A DNA stretch of 64,000 nt from Parvibaculum lavamentivorans DS-1 (GCF_000017565.1 NC_009719.1:3765001-3829000); one strand, 5' to 3'. Shown: positions 51,124 through 60,970, counted from the first letter of the stretch. Notes: generated by a model not told the origin, from the letters alone. A program made the numbers and translations.

Positions 51124-51153
51124 CCTTGTCAGATCGTATAGCAGCTAAACAGT

Positions 51154-51166
51154 CTCTCGTCGAGAG
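51154..51166. promoter_or_regulatory. Palindrome in the MarR promoter
   Basis: CTCTCG and CGAGAG around a single T, 31 bases upstream of the MarR start. Placement and symmetry fit autorepression by a MarR dimer. Confidence 0.4.
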
Positions 51167-51222
51167 TGAAAAGGAAGCTGGCAAAGTTTGTGATTAAGGC
51201 GGCCGGGCTCTAGTTTAGCCTT

Positions 51223-51933
51223 GTGTCACTAGTCCGGAGCTTTCAGAAAGCCATGCTGTCCGACGCAATACGCGCCCTGAGAGAAACATTCTCGCCGCCC
51301 TTCCGGCAAACCATGTGGCTTTCTCTCGGCCTCACCGTTTTCATCCTTGTGCTTTTCGGCGCGGGCCTTCAATGGGCGCTGACCGCCATTCCGGAGTTCG
51401 GGCCCGATCTTGCGGGCGGCTGGGTCGACACGATCCTGCAATTCATCGCCCGGTTTCTCGCGGTTATCGTGCTGATCCCGCTCGTCCATCCCGTGGTGAC
51501 ACTGGTTGCCGGTTTCTTTCTCGAAACGATTGCCGCGCGGGTCGAGGCGGAGGACTATCCCGCCGATCCGCCGGGCAACGACCAGCCTTTCCTGCAATCG
51601 CTCGTCGTCGCACTGCGATTCACGCTGGTCCTCATCGTCGTGAACCTGCTGGCGTTGCCGCTTTATCTTCTGCCCTTCGTCAATGTTGCGCTCTTCTGGG
51701 TGATCAACGGCTACCTGATCGGCCGGGAATATTTCGAGCTCGTCGCGCTTCGCCACGTATCGACGACGGAAGCCGAACTCCTGAGGAAACGCTACCGCGC
51801 ACGCATCTTCCTTGCGGGTGTCGTCATTGCTCTCTTCACGACCGTGCCGGTGCTCAATCTCTTTGCGCCCCTTTTCGCCACCGCCTTGATGGTCCATACC
51901 TACAAGCGCCTCGCCGCCGGAAGCCGGATATGA
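51223..51933 (+). CDS. EI24-domain (CysZ-like) membrane protein
   Basis: A 236-residue inner-membrane protein with about six hydrophobic segments, including LSLGLTVFILVLFGAGL, FLAVIVLIPLVHPVVTLVAGF, FTLVLIVVNLLALPLYLLP and IFLAGVVIALFTTVPVLNLFAPLFATALM. The LPFVNVALFWVINGYLIGREYFELVALRH block identifies the EI24 family, which includes the sulfate transporter CysZ; in alphaproteobacteria the substrate is unproven. Start: GTG here, or the ATG ten codons later (51253). Confidence 0.85.
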   Translation: MSLVRSFQKAMLSDAIRALRETFSPPFRQTMWLSLGLTVFILVLFGAGLQWALTAIPEFGPDLAGGWVDTILQFIARFLAVIVLIPLVHPVVTLVAGFFLETIAARVEAEDYPADPPGNDQPFLQSLVVALRFTLVLIVVNLLALPLYLLPFVNVALFWVINGYLIGREYFELVALRHVSTTEAELLRKRYRARIFLAGVVIALFTTVPVLNLFAPLFATALMVHTYKRLAAGSRI

Positions 51934-51940
51934 GCAAGAC

Positions 51941-52312
51941 ATGAAAAAGCGACATCTCATTGCATTGCTGGTGCCGTTTGCGCTTGCCGCCTGCGCGGCG
52001 CCGGGTACCGGGGGGACGGGCCCGAGCACCTCGCTTGCGCCGGGGCCTCTCAAATCCGCGAACCTTGTCGGCGTTGCGCCCTCCGCCATTTCCTCCCGTC
52101 TCGGCGCGCCGGATTTTCGTCGCACCGAGCCGCAGGCGGAGATATGGCAATATGCAGGCGGCGAGTGCAGCCTCTTCGTCTATTTTTACAAGACGGCGGG
52201 CGGCGCGCTCGGCGCCCGATATGTCGATGCGCGCAAGCTGGAAGGCGGCGCCGCCGACCGCGACGCATGCCTCGCATCGGTGATCGCGAAGCGCAACGCG
52301 CCGATTTCCTAG
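51941..52312 (+). CDS. Hypothetical lipoprotein
   Basis: A 123-residue protein with a lipoprotein signal (KKRHLIALLVPFALAACAAP; cysteine in LAAC near residue 18). The mature part, NLVGVAPSAISSRLGAPDFRRTEPQAEIWQYAGGECSLFVYFYK, resembles the SmpA/BamE-like fold used by small outer-membrane lipoproteins. It starts 7 bases after the EI24 gene and overlaps nth tail to tail by four bases. Specific function unknown. Confidence 0.8.
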   Translation: MKKRHLIALLVPFALAACAAPGTGGTGPSTSLAPGPLKSANLVGVAPSAISSRLGAPDFRRTEPQAEIWQYAGGECSLFVYFYKTAGGALGARYVDARKLEGGAADRDACLASVIAKRNAPIS

Positions 52313-52953
52313 GCAGGCACCGTCTTCGCCTTGAACTGGCAGAGATCGCTCACCGGGCAGGCCGGGCAGTCGGGCTTGCGCGCCTTGCAGACATAGCGTC
52401 CATGCAGGATCAACCAGTGATGTGCGTGAAGCCGGTAGGCGGCGGGCACGACCTTCTCGAGCTTCTGTTCGACGGCGACGACATCCTTTCCCGGCGCAAG
52501 CCCGGTCCGGTTCGAGACGCGGAAGATATGCGTGTCGACCGCGATGGTCGGTTCGCCGAAGGCGACGTTCAGCACCACATTGGCCGTCTTGCGGCCGACA
52601 CCCGGCAGCGCCTGCAAGGCATCGCGGTCATGCGGCACCTCACCGCCATGCTCCTCGATCAGCATCCTCGAAAGCGCGATGACGTTCTTCGCCTTGTTGC
52701 GATAAAGCCCGATGGTTTTGATGTGCTTCGTCAGTCCCGCCTCGCCCAGCTTCAGCATTTTCTGCGGCGTATCGACGGTCTTGAAAAGCTCCTTCGTCGC
52801 CTTGTTGACGCCGGTATCGGTCGCTTGCGCCGAAAGCACCACGGCGACCAGAAGCGTATAGACATTTCTGTATTCGAGTTCCGTCTTCGGCTCGGGCAAG
52901 GCCGCCGCGAGCCGCCGGAAAAACTCCTCGATGTCTGGCTTTTTCATCGGCAT
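52309..52953 (-). CDS. nth: Endonuclease III
   Basis: A 214-residue base-excision-repair glycosylase/AP lyase that removes oxidised pyrimidines. The helix-hairpin-helix LPGVGRKTA (116-124) holds the catalytic Lys122; Asp140 is the second catalytic residue (AVDTHIFRV). The iron-sulfur cluster cysteines are Cys189, 196, 199 and 205. All key residues are present and the length is normal. An ATG three codons in is an equally good start. Confidence 0.97.
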   Translation of the reverse strand: MPMKKPDIEEFFRRLAAALPEPKTELEYRNVYTLLVAVVLSAQATDTGVNKATKELFKTVDTPQKMLKLGEAGLTKHIKTIGLYRNKAKNVIALSRMLIEEHGGEVPHDRDALQALPGVGRKTANVVLNVAFGEPTIAVDTHIFRVSNRTGLAPGKDVVAVEQKLEKVVPAAYRLHAHHWLILHGRYVCKARKPDCPACPVSDLCQFKAKTVPA

Positions 52954-53033
52954 GGGGGGTGAACTTTGTACATAACCGGCCTGCGTCGCAAGGCCGTATT
53001 GCGGCCGGGGATTGGCCGCCCTACTCTTTCCCC

Positions 53034-53540
53034 ATGCAGGAACCCCTGACCGCCGCGCCCTTGGAGCCGCCGCTCCACTTCAATGCGCTCATCACGCCAC
53101 ATCGCTCGCTTTCGGCGCGCGACTTCGTGATCGTGATCGGCATTGTCGCGGCGGTGAATTTCACCGCCGGCATAGTCTTCATGCTGAAAGGCGCCTGGCC
53201 GGTCTTCGGTTTTTGCGGGCTCGAAGTGCTGCTCGTCTGGTGGGCTTTCCGCGCCAACTACAAGGCCGCACGGGCGCATGAAACGGTACAACTCACCGAC
53301 GATGAACTGCTTGTCCGCCGCGTCGATGCGAAAGGCCGGGCCCGCGCCTTTGCCTTCCAGCCCTATTGGGTGCGCCTCGCCCTCCGCAAGGAACCGGACG
53401 AGACGACCCATCTTCACCTCTTGAGCCATGGCCGCCAGCTTGAGGTTGCCGCCGCGCTCTCGCCGCCCGAGCGTGAAAGTTTCATGCATGCGCTTGAGGC
53501 AGCCCTGACGAAGCTCAGAGCGCCTGCCCTGCCTCAGTGA
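53034..53540 (+). CDS. DUF2244 family membrane protein
   Basis: A 168-residue protein of the DUF2244 family. Two membrane segments ([21 protein letters not shown] and [26 protein letters not shown]) are followed by a soluble domain ([33 protein letters not shown]). Function unknown; the soluble half resembles PH-like domains of integral membrane proteins. The MQEPLTAAP start is used; upstream residues are out of character. Divergent from nth, tail to tail with gpmA. Confidence 0.87.
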   Translation: MQEPLTAAPLEPPLHFNALITPHRSLSARDFVIVIGIVAAVNFTAGIVFMLKGAWPVFGFCGLEVLLVWWAFRANYKAARAHETVQLTDDELLVRRVDAKGRARAFAFQPYWVRLALRKEPDETTHLHLLSHGRQLEVAAALSPPERESFMHALEAALTKLRAPALPQ

Positions 53541-54166
53541 GCTTCGCGCTCGATCAGCATTTCCTTGCGCACTACGCCGCCCTTGTCGTCCAGCTCGTAA
53601 ACGATCGGTGCGCCGGTCGCGATGTTGAGCGCGAGGACTTGTTCCTGCGACAGCTTGTCGAGCTGCATCACGAGCGACCTGAGCGAGTTGCCATGCGCGG
53701 CGATCAGCACCCGTTCGCCCTTCAGCACACGCGGCAGAATCTCCTTTTCGAAATAGGGAAGCACTCGCTCCGCCGTCATCTTCAGGCTCTCGCCGCCAGG
53801 CGGCGGTATGTCATAGGAGCGGCGCCAGATATGAACCTGTTCCTCGCCCCACTTCTCCCGCGCATCATCCTTGTTGAGGCCCGACAGGTCGCCATAGTCG
53901 CGTTCGTTCAGCGCCTCGTTCTCGATGATCTCGATGTCGCCCTGCCCCAGTTCTTCCAGCACGATCCGGTTCGTTTCCTGCGCGCGTGACAGGGCGGACG
54001 TATAGGCGACGTCGAAGACAAGGCCTTTCGCCTTTATCGCCTGGCCCGCTTCACGCGCCTCTTCCATGCCTTGCTCGGTCAGGCCGGGATCGCGCCAGCC
54101 GGTGAAAAGGTTCTTCTTGTTCCATTCGCTTTGTCCGTGGCGGACAAGCACAAGCAGGTTCGGCAA
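53534..54166 (-). CDS. gpmA: 2,3-bisphosphoglycerate-dependent phosphoglycerate mutase
   Basis: A 210-residue enzyme interconverting 3- and 2-phosphoglycerate in glycolysis and gluconeogenesis. Phosphohistidine motif VRHGQSEWN with His10, Arg61 in ALSRAQET, Glu88 in NERDYGDL and the second histidine, His158, in AAHGNSLR are all in place. Length matches the short bacterial dPGM form. It lies 28 bases downstream of dapB, so both may be transcribed together. Confidence 0.97.
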   Translation of the reverse strand: MPNLLVLVRHGQSEWNKKNLFTGWRDPGLTEQGMEEAREAGQAIKAKGLVFDVAYTSALSRAQETNRIVLEELGQGDIEIIENEALNERDYGDLSGLNKDDAREKWGEEQVHIWRRSYDIPPPGGESLKMTAERVLPYFEKEILPRVLKGERVLIAAHGNSLRSLVMQLDKLSQEQVLALNIATGAPIVYELDDKGGVVRKEMLIEREAH

Positions 54167-54194
54167 GGCTCACTCCCGATATTATCCGTTACGC

Positions 54195-55010
54195 TTATTC
54201 GATGCCGAGAACATCGGCCATGCTGAAAAGGCCGGGGCCCTTGCCCTGGCCCCAGCGCGCGGCCTTGAGCGCGCCGCGCGCGAAGATCGACCGGTCTTCG
54301 GCGATATGGCCAAGCGTGATGCGCTCATGCTCTGTCGCGAAGACCACTGTGTGGTCGCCAACAACCGAGCCGCCGCGCAGGCTCGCAAAACCGATATCGC
54401 CCGCTTTCCGCGCGCCGGTAATCCCGTCGCGTCCCCGCGCCGATACATCTTCGAGGGCGACGCCGCGTCCCTCCGCCGCCGCTTCGCCGAGCAGAAGTGC
54501 GGTGCCGGAGGGGGCGTCCACCTTGTGGCGATGGTGCATTTCCACGATCTCGATGTCCCACTGGCCGTCAAGCGCCTTGGCGGCCTGGCGCACCAGCGCG
54601 GCGAGCAGGTTGACGCCGAGGCTCATATTGCCGGCCTTCACGATCGTTGCGTGCCGTGCCGCCGCCTTGATCTTTTCTTCGTCCACCACCTCAAAGCCCG
54701 TCGTGCCGATGACGTGCACGATCCGCGCCTGCGCCGCCAATGCGGCGAATTCGAGCGTCGCGGCAGGTACCGAAAAATCGATCAGCGCATCGGCATCCTT
54801 GATGAGCGTCAACGCATCGGCAGTGGCCGCGAGCCCTGTCGGCTGCGCGAGACCCGCCAGCGTGCCGAGGTCGGTGCCGAGATAAGGCGAGCCTTCGCCT
54901 TCGAGCCCGCCCGCAAGCGACAGCCCCTCGGTTTCGTGGATAAGCCGGATCAGCGTCCGGCCCATCCGGCCGGCAGCACCCGTCACGACGATTTTGATGT
55001 CAGCCGTCAT
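54195..55010 (-). CDS. dapB: 4-hydroxy-tetrahydrodipicolinate reductase
   Basis: A 271-residue enzyme of lysine and diaminopimelate synthesis. The NAD(P)H-binding motif GAAGRMGR is at residues 10-17. The catalytic and substrate-binding block [20 protein letters not shown] is near residue 157, with the His pair, the Lys and the SGTA loop. Complete and of normal length. gpmA follows on the same strand. Confidence 0.97.
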   Translation of the reverse strand: MTADIKIVVTGAAGRMGRTLIRLIHETEGLSLAGGLEGEGSPYLGTDLGTLAGLAQPTGLAATADALTLIKDADALIDFSVPAATLEFAALAAQARIVHVIGTTGFEVVDEEKIKAAARHATIVKAGNMSLGVNLLAALVRQAAKALDGQWDIEIVEMHHRHKVDAPSGTALLLGEAAAEGRGVALEDVSARGRDGITGARKAGDIGFASLRGGSVVGDHTVVFATEHERITLGHIAEDRSIFARGALKAARWGQGKGPGLFSMADVLGIE

Positions 55011-55052
55011 ATCGGTGTTCCCAAGGTTCGCAGGCGGTATAGCAGCCTGAAT

Positions 55053-55397
55053 TCACCCCCGGAAGATGAAATACGCCCCGAGCGCGATCAGCGTGAAGCC
55101 GATGGCCGTGTTCCATGTCGGCCCCTCGCCCAGATAAAAGGCCGAAAAGCCGACAAAGACCGTGAGTGTCACGACCTCCTGAATGGTCTTCAGCTGGGCC
55201 GCTGAATAGACGCCGTGGCCGATCCGGTTTGCCGGCACGGCCAGCATGTATTCCGCCAGCGCGATCCCCCAGCTGATCAGGATGACGGTCAGGATCGGCA
55301 TCGCTTTGAACTTCAGGTGCCAGTACCACGCCGTCGTCATGAAGATATTCGACAGGATGAGCAGCGCGACGGGAAGAATATAGGACTGGAGGGGCAT
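55053..55397 (-). CDS. DUF486 family (DMT-like) small membrane protein
   Basis: A 114-residue protein with four membrane segments covering most of its length (SYILPVALLILSNIFMTTAWYWHL, ILTVILISWGIALAEYML, IQEVVTLTVFVGFSAFYLG, NTAIGFTLIALGAYFIFR). The AWYWHLKF and SWGIALAEYMLAVPANRIGH blocks identify DUF486, a drug/metabolite-transporter relative of unknown substrate. Stands between dapB and dnaJ. Confidence 0.9.
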   Translation of the reverse strand: MPLQSYILPVALLILSNIFMTTAWYWHLKFKAMPILTVILISWGIALAEYMLAVPANRIGHGVYSAAQLKTIQEVVTLTVFVGFSAFYLGEGPTWNTAIGFTLIALGAYFIFRG

Positions 55398-55412
55398 GGC
55401 GCACCGGACATG

Positions 55413-55447
55413 AAAAAGGCCCGGCGGAAACTCTGCCGGGCCTTTTC
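55413..55447 (-). terminator. Rho-independent terminator after dnaJ
   Basis: A GGCCCGGC/GCCGGGCC stem with a 9-base loop, flanked by five A on one side and four T on the other, so it can end transcription in both directions. On the minus strand it lies 17 bases after the dnaJ stop and protects the DUF486 gene from read-through. Confidence 0.88.
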
Positions 55448-55463
55448 AGAATATCCCAAAGCC

Positions 55464-56621
55464 TCAGTTCTGGAAGCCGTCCCAGAACTCCTTCACCTTG
55501 GCGAAGAAGCCGGCGCTTTCCGGGTTGTTCCCCGGCGTGGATGCCTGCTCGAACTCCTTGAGCAGTTCCTTCTGTTTCTTCGTCAGGTTCACCGGGGTCT
55601 CCACGGTGATCTGGATATAGAGATCGCCCGTCTCGCGGGAATTGACGACAGGCATGCCCTTTCCACGCAGGCGGAACTGACGCCCGGTCTGCGCGCCTTC
55701 CGGCACCTTCACCTTGACCTTCTTGCCGCCCAGCGTCGGCACTTCGATTTCGCCGCCGAGTGTCGCCGTCACCATCGCGATGGGCACCCGGCAGAAAAGA
55801 TCGGCGCCGTCCCGTTCGAAGAGGCGATGCGGCTTGACCGAGAGGAAGATGTAAAGATCGCCCGCCGGGCCGCCCCGCATTCCGGCCTCGCCTTCGCCGG
55901 AAAGGCGAATGCGGGTGCCGTCCTCGACCCCCGCCGGAATATTGACGGAGAGCGTGCGCTCCTTCTCGACGCGGCCTGCGCCATGGCAATTGGTACAGGG
56001 CTTGTCGATCGTCTGGCCGCGGCCGTGACAGGTCGGGCAGGTCCTTTCGATCGTGAAGAAGCCTTGAGAGGCGCGGACCTTGCCATGCCCCTGACAGGTC
56101 GGGCAGGTAATCGGGCTCGATCCCGGCGCCGCGCCCGTACCGGTGCATACTTCGCATGCGACGGAGCCGGGAACGCGAACTTGCGCCTTCTTGCCCTCGA
56201 AGGCCTCCTCCAGGCTGATTTCCATATTGTAGCGGAGATCGTGGCCGCGCGTCTGGCCGCCATCGCCTCTCCGTCCGCCGCGGCCGCCTCGCCCGCCCAT
56301 GAATTCGCCGAAGAGATCGTCGAATATGTCGGACATCGAGGCGCCGGCGCCGAAGCCGCCCATGCCGCCCGGCCCGCCGCGCGCACCCATGCCGCCATCG
56401 AAGGCAGCGTGGCCGAACTGGTCGTAGGCCGCGCGGCTCTGCTCGTCCTTCAGCGCGTCATAGGCTTCGTTGAGCTCCTTGAAGCGCTGCTCGGCTTCCT
56501 TGTCGCCCTGGTTCTGGTCGGGGTGATATTTCTTGGCGAGGCTGCGGTAAGCCTTTTTCAGCTCGTCCGCGCTCGCGTTGCGGCTCACCCCGAGCACGTC
56601 ATAGAAATCGCGCTTCGACAT
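55464..56621 (-). CDS. dnaJ: Chaperone DnaJ
   Basis: A 385-residue class I J-protein. The J domain with the HPD motif (KKYHPDQNQ) covers residues 4-70, followed by a Gly-rich linker ([16 protein letters not shown]). Four zinc repeats [24 protein letters not shown] and CTNCHGAG occupy about residues 150-220. The substrate-binding C-terminal domain completes it. It stimulates DnaK ATPase and delivers unfolded clients. About 95 bases downstream of dnaK, presumably one heat-shock operon. Confidence 0.97.
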   Translation of the reverse strand: MSKRDFYDVLGVSRNASADELKKAYRSLAKKYHPDQNQGDKEAEQRFKELNEAYDALKDEQSRAAYDQFGHAAFDGGMGARGGPGGMGGFGAGASMSDIFDDLFGEFMGGRGGRGGRRGDGGQTRGHDLRYNMEISLEEAFEGKKAQVRVPGSVACEVCTGTGAAPGSSPITCPTCQGHGKVRASQGFFTIERTCPTCHGRGQTIDKPCTNCHGAGRVEKERTLSVNIPAGVEDGTRIRLSGEGEAGMRGGPAGDLYIFLSVKPHRLFERDGADLFCRVPIAMVTATLGGEIEVPTLGGKKVKVKVPEGAQTGRQFRLRGKGMPVVNSRETGDLYIQITVETPVNLTKKQKELLKEFEQASTPGNNPESAGFFAKVKEFWDGFQN

Positions 56622-56718
56622 CGGGTTTCACCGTATACGGATGAATACCCCGGACGCGCTTTCGCGCGCCCGGCCGGCATTCATGTCTGGATTAAAGGGC
56701 ATCATGACGAGGCGCCGG

Positions 56719-58638
56719 TCAGGCGGACTTGTCCTGGTCTTTCTTGTCGTCGTCGACTTCCTCGAAGTCGGCATCGACGACATCGTCCCCGGACGCATCC
56801 GTGCCGCCAGCGGCCTCGCTTTCGGCTTCCGCCTGCGCGGACTTGTAGAGCGCCTCGCCCATCTTCATCGACGTCTGGGTGAGCGCTTCCATCTTCGCCT
56901 TGATGTCCTCGCTCGAACCTTCCTTCAACGCGGTCCGCAAGGCCTCAAGGGCCGCCTCGACATCCGCCTTCACGTCGCCGCCGATCTTGTCGGCATTTTC
57001 CTGAAGCGTCTTCTCGGTTGCGTTGGCGAGAGCTTCCGCGTGGTTTCGCGTCTCGACTTCCTCGCGCCGCTTCTTGTCTTCTTCGGCGTGCGCTTCTGCG
57101 TCCTTCACCATCTGCTCGATGTCGGCTTCGGAGAGCCCGCCCGAAGCCTCGATGCGGATGGTCTGCTCCTTGTTCGTCGCCTTGTCCTTCGCGGACACAT
57201 TGACGATGCCGTTCGCGTCGATATCGAACGCAACCTCGATCTGCGGCACGCCGCGCGGTGCCGCCGGAATGCCGACAAGGTCGAACTGGCCGAGCAGCTT
57301 GTTGTCGGCCGCCATTTCGCGCTCGCCCTGGAAGACGCGGATCGTCACGGCGGACTGGTTGTCTTCCGCCGTCGAGAAGGTCTGCGCCTTCTTGGTCGGG
57401 ATCGTCGTGTTGCGTTCGATGAGGCGTGTGAAGACGCCGCCCAGCGTTTCGATGCCGAGCGACAGCGGCGTCACGTCGAGCAGCAGCACGTCCTTCACGT
57501 CGCCCTGCAGCACGCCGGCCTGAATGGCGGCGCCCATGGCCACCACTTCGTCGGGGTTCACGCTCATGTTCGGCTCTTTGCCGAAGAACTGCTTCACCGC
57601 TTCGCGGATTTTCGGCATGCGCGACTGGCCGCCGACGAGAACGATCTCGTTGATCTGGCCGGCGGTCACGCCTGCATCCTTCAGCGCCGCCTTGCACGGG
57701 TCGATCGTCCGCTGGATGAGATCCGCCACCAGCGCCTCGAGTTTCGAGCGCGTGATCTTCATGGTGAGATGCTTCGGTCCCGAAGCATCCGCCGTGATGA
57801 AGGGCAGGTTCACTTCCGTCTGGCTGGCCGAGGAGAGTTCGATCTTCGCCTTTTCGGCGGCCTCCTTCAGCCGCTGCAGCGCCAGCTTGTCGCCGCGCAG
57901 GTCGATGCCGTTCTCTTTCTTGAACTCGTCGGCGAGATAATTGACGAGGCGCATGTCGAAATCTTCGCCGCCGAGGAACGTGTCGCCATTCGTCGACTTC
58001 ACTTCGAAGACGCCGTCGCCGATCTCGAGGATCGAAACGTCGAAGGTGCCGCCGCCAAGGTCGTAGACGGCGATCAGCTCGCCTTCCTTCTTGTCGAGGC
58101 CATAGGCAAGCGCTGCCGCCGTCGGCTCGTTGATGATGCGGAGCACTTCAAGACCGGCAATCTTGCCGGCGTCTTTCGTTGCCTGGCGCTGCGCGTCGTT
58201 GAAATAGGCGGGAACGGTGATGACGGCCTTCTCGACCTTTTCGCCGAGATAGCTTTCCGCCGTCTCCTTCATCTTCTGCAGGATGAAGGCTGAAATCTGC
58301 GACGGCGAATATTTCTCGCCATGCGCTTCCACCCAGGCGTCGCCATTCGGCGCCTTGACGATGTCGTAGGGCACCATGCCCTTGTCCTTCTGGGTGGTGG
58401 GGTCGTCATAGGAGCGGCCGATAAGGCGCTTGATCGCGAAGAGCGTATTGGTCGGGTTGGTGACGGCCTGCCGTTTGGCGGATTGGCCGACAAGACGTTC
58501 GCCATCCTGCGTGAAGGCCACCATCGACGGGGTGGTGCGCATGCCTTCGGAATTCTCGATGACTTTGGCGCTCGATCCTTCCATCACCGCGACACACGAA
58601 TTCGTCGTGCCGAGGTCGATACCGATTACTTTAGCCAT
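56719..58638 (-). CDS. dnaK: Chaperone DnaK (Hsp70)
   Basis: A 639-residue Hsp70. The N-terminal ATPase begins [21 protein letters not shown] and includes [36 protein letters not shown]; the substrate-binding domain begins near [14 protein letters not shown]. The acidic lid ends in [10 protein letters not shown]. The start at MAKVIG is used; the longer frame adds seven unlikely residues. A good heat-shock promoter lies about 160 bases upstream. Confidence 0.98.
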   Translation of the reverse strand: MAKVIGIDLGTTNSCVAVMEGSSAKVIENSEGMRTTPSMVAFTQDGERLVGQSAKRQAVTNPTNTLFAIKRLIGRSYDDPTTQKDKGMVPYDIVKAPNGDAWVEAHGEKYSPSQISAFILQKMKETAESYLGEKVEKAVITVPAYFNDAQRQATKDAGKIAGLEVLRIINEPTAAALAYGLDKKEGELIAVYDLGGGTFDVSILEIGDGVFEVKSTNGDTFLGGEDFDMRLVNYLADEFKKENGIDLRGDKLALQRLKEAAEKAKIELSSASQTEVNLPFITADASGPKHLTMKITRSKLEALVADLIQRTIDPCKAALKDAGVTAGQINEIVLVGGQSRMPKIREAVKQFFGKEPNMSVNPDEVVAMGAAIQAGVLQGDVKDVLLLDVTPLSLGIETLGGVFTRLIERNTTIPTKKAQTFSTAEDNQSAVTIRVFQGEREMAADNKLLGQFDLVGIPAAPRGVPQIEVAFDIDANGIVNVSAKDKATNKEQTIRIEASGGLSEADIEQMVKDAEAHAEEDKKRREEVETRNHAEALANATEKTLQENADKIGGDVKADVEAALEALRTALKEGSSEDIKAKMEALTQTSMKMGEALYKSAQAEAESEAAGGTDASGDDVVDADFEEVDDDKKDQDKSA

Positions 58639-58797
58639 AGCGTGTTGGTCCTCTTTCACTTGCGGCGGGCCGGGCGGGCCTCATGGCACCCGCTGGCCGG
58701 GACGCGCCTTGCATGCGCGGGCCCGGTCGCACCGGCCCCCAGAAGGGGTCCTTGCCGGAAGACATCTCCCGGTTCGGGGGTTGAAACGTTGCGCTGT

Positions 58798-58826
58798 ATA
58801 TAGGTTTGGGTTTTACGGCCCGCAAG
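58798..58826 (-). promoter_or_regulatory. RpoH (sigma-32) promoter of dnaK
   Basis: On the minus strand CTTG (58826-58823) is followed after 18 bases by CCTATAT (58804-58798). This fits the alphaproteobacterial heat-shock consensus CTTG-N17/18-CYTATNT at every fixed position. It implies a dnaK leader of roughly 150 bases. Confidence 0.75.
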
Positions 58827-58892
58827 CGTTGATGCGGCAATATGGCCACATGGATAGCGACTTTTGGGACTCAGGGACCTGGCCTGAACGCC

Positions 58893-58924
58893 AAAGCCCC
58901 GGGTCCTCAAATGGAACCCGGGGC
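58893..58924 (-). terminator. Terminator after the Sel1-like lipoprotein gene
   Basis: A perfect 9-bp stem GCCCCGGGT/ACCCGGGGC with an 11-base loop, followed on the minus strand by only three T. It sits 29 bases after the lipoprotein gene and separates it from the dnaK promoter. Confidence 0.65.
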
Positions 58925-58952
58925 CTTGTGAAAGAACGATTGTCCGAAAAGG

Positions 58953-59504
58953 CTAGAGCTGGTTGTCGGGATAAACCGCGTTCCACTCGCAGGGCTGGGC
59001 CTGCCAGTTCTTCTGCCGCAGCGTCGCCTGGACGATCTCCGGCCCGGTCATGTCCTCGCGCAGGTCGGAAGCATCGTCGGCGGCATCCTCGACGCCCGCC
59101 GTCGCCGCGAGGTTGAGCCACATCAGCGCGAGGGGCTTGTTCTCGCGCTGCGTCGTCAGCATCGCGGCCGCCTTGGCCGGTGCGTTCATACCGCGCACCA
59201 GGTCGCCGGAATAGATCCGGCCCAGCTCATAAAAGGCCTTCGGCTCGTTCTGCCGTGCCGCCTTGCAATACCATTCGGTGGCTTTCTGGTTGTTGAGAAC
59301 GCCCGCGCTGCCCGCGATCGTGCAGCAATGGGCATCGCCCATCTTGAGCTGCGCGTTGACATCGCCGGCCGCCGCCGCATCTTCATTGCCCATGATGACG
59401 GCATTGTCCTTGGCCCGCGAGGCGCCCTGTATCGCGGCTGCCGCGCAGCCGGACAGCATCGACAAGGCCAGCGCCGCTGCCGTAAACCCTATTATCTTGT
59501 TCAT
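58953..59504 (-). CDS. Sel1-like-repeat lipoprotein
   Basis: A 183-residue protein with a lipoprotein signal (NKIIGFTAAALALSMLSGCAAA; Cys20). The mature part has helical-hairpin repeats of the Sel1/TPR type: DVNAQLKMGDAHCC, KATEWYCKAARQNEPKAFYELGRIYSGDLVRG, NKPLALMWLNLAATAGVEDA. Such proteins serve as protein-binding scaffolds in the envelope. Unrelated functionally to dnaK as far as can be seen. Confidence 0.82.
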   Translation of the reverse strand: MNKIIGFTAAALALSMLSGCAAAAIQGASRAKDNAVIMGNEDAAAAGDVNAQLKMGDAHCCTIAGSAGVLNNQKATEWYCKAARQNEPKAFYELGRIYSGDLVRGMNAPAKAAAMLTTQRENKPLALMWLNLAATAGVEDAADDASDLREDMTGPEIVQATLRQKNWQAQPCEWNAVYPDNQL

Positions 59505-59566
59505 GATCGTCCCCCTTGTCCGGGGCGGCCGCGCCGCCCGGTCCCGGTTTCACTCCGGAAATTAAT

Positions 59567-60232
59567 ATGACACACATAATGCCAAAACACGAGAGCCCTC
59601 TTGCCTCCAAACCGGTGGAAACGGGGTTCGACGGCATCGGGCTCTATCCGGGCTTTTTCGGTGAGACGGCTCAGAGGGCGCTTGTCGAGAGATTGCAGGC
59701 AGGTTTCGGCGCGGCGCCGCCCTACCGTCCGCGCATGCCGCGCACCGGCCGCCCCTGGTCGATCCTTCAGACGAATTTCGGCCAGCTCGGATGGGTCTCG
59801 CGCCCCGGCGGCTATGCCTATTCGCCGGTTAATGACGTTAGTAAAGCCCCTTGGCCGGCCATACCGGCGGCCCTACTCGCCCTTTGGGATGATTTGGCCG
59901 CCTATCCGGCGCCTCCGGAATGCTGCCTGGTCAATCTCTATGACGCCCCGAAGTCGCGCATGGGCCTTCATCGGGACGAGGACGAGGAGGCGCTCGATGC
60001 CCCTGTCCTGTCCCTATCGCTCGGCGACACCTGCATTTTCCGGGTCGGCGGATTCGCCCGTGGTGATAAATCGAAAAGCTTCAGACTCGCGAGCGGCGAC
60101 GTGCTCGTGCTCGGCGGCGCCTCCCGGCTGCGCTATCACGGCGTGGACCGGGTGATTTCCGGCTCCTCCCGCCTCATCCCTGGCGGCGGCAGGATCAACC
60201 TGACATTGCGCCGGGTGACCAGACCCGCCTAG
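59567..60232 (+). CDS. alkB: AlkB-like 2-oxoglutarate/Fe(II) dioxygenase
   Basis: A 221-residue enzyme that would remove alkyl damage (1-methyladenine, 3-methylcytosine) from DNA or RNA by oxidation. The iron ligands are His and Asp in GLHRDEDE and the distal His in RLRYHGVDRV; the 2-oxoglutarate arginines are in GGGRINLTLRRV. CCLVNLYD is the strand before the iron site. Family length and all key residues are normal. Tail-to-tail with the NnrU gene, sharing four bases. Confidence 0.92.
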   Translation: MTHIMPKHESPLASKPVETGFDGIGLYPGFFGETAQRALVERLQAGFGAAPPYRPRMPRTGRPWSILQTNFGQLGWVSRPGGYAYSPVNDVSKAPWPAIPAALLALWDDLAAYPAPPECCLVNLYDAPKSRMGLHRDEDEEALDAPVLSLSLGDTCIFRVGGFARGDKSKSFRLASGDVLVLGGASRLRYHGVDRVISGSSRLIPGGGRINLTLRRVTRPA

Positions 60233-60933
60233 TAGGGATGGAACCCCGGCACCGGCGACACGCCGAAAAGCCAGAGATGCGCGTAAAACAAGGCGCCGAA
60301 CACGATGAGTGCGGCGAGGATTCGCCACCAGCCAAGCTCGCCAAGCTTCAATTGATTGCGCCCGGCAAAGATCGCGGCAAAAGGCAGGTTCGACGTCCTG
60401 GCCGCGAAGGCGGTCCAGCTTTCGCCCATCCGCTTCCGTTTCTTGTCGTCGATGGAAAAGGTGCCGAGTATGGCCAGCAGCGCGAAGGTGCCGAAGAAGA
60501 TGATCGACGCCTTGTCGCCATTAACGAGAATGTGCCAGAGCGCCCAGATCGCCGCGCCCCAGAGAAAGGGATGCCGGGTGATGCGGAGCATGCCTTTGAC
60601 GGTATCGGGCTTGTCGGCCAGCGCGTCCGCCCCCACCGCCGTCGGGTTCGGCGTGGTGATGCCGACGACCACGAAAAAAGTGGCGACGAGAATGACCAGC
60701 GGCGAGAGATGCAGCGCCCAGAGCGGCGGCACCCAGTAGAGATGATTGGGCCCCGCCACCGCTTCATTGAAACTGTAGGCAAGCCAGGAGATGCCGGCGA
60801 TGGAGGCGAGCGAGAAGAGAGCGAGCCAGGCCCGCTCCCCGATCGTCGCCACGATCCGGCCTCGCGCGCCCGAACCGGCGATGACGAGGTGAATGCCGAG
60901 AAAAAAAGCCGCCGCGGCCCATAACTGAAGCAT
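60229..60933 (-). CDS. NnrU-family membrane protein
   Basis: A 234-residue inner-membrane protein with about six hydrophobic segments. The block LRITRHPFLWGAAIWALWHILVNGD is the NnrU signature and resembles the methyltransferase-related RHP motif. NnrU was named from a denitrification gene cluster, but many homologues, like this one, stand away from such genes; the function is unknown. A palindrome directly upstream may be its operator. Confidence 0.9.
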   Translation of the reverse strand: MLQLWAAAAFFLGIHLVIAGSGARGRIVATIGERAWLALFSLASIAGISWLAYSFNEAVAGPNHLYWVPPLWALHLSPLVILVATFFVVVGITTPNPTAVGADALADKPDTVKGMLRITRHPFLWGAAIWALWHILVNGDKASIIFFGTFALLAILGTFSIDDKKRKRMGESWTAFAARTSNLPFAAIFAGRNQLKLGELGWWRILAALIVFGALFYAHLWLFGVSPVPGFHPY

Positions 60934-60955
60934 GACCGTTCTCCTCCCTGTCCTC

Positions 60956-60970
60956 TATAACGGTGTTATA
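60956..60970. promoter_or_regulatory. Palindrome upstream of the NnrU-family gene
   Basis: TATAAC and GTTATA around GGT, 23 bases before the start codon, in AT-rich DNA that could also be the -10 region. Symmetry suggests a TetR- or MarR-type repressor site; the regulator is unknown. Confidence 0.4.

Larger units (their letters stand above)
58639..58952. other. dnaK leader and promoter region
   Basis: About 314 bases upstream of dnaK (minus strand). It holds the RpoH promoter at 58798-58826, the long GC-rich dnaK leader, and the terminator hairpin of the neighbouring lipoprotein gene near 58896-58924. No gene was seen. Confidence 0.7.
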
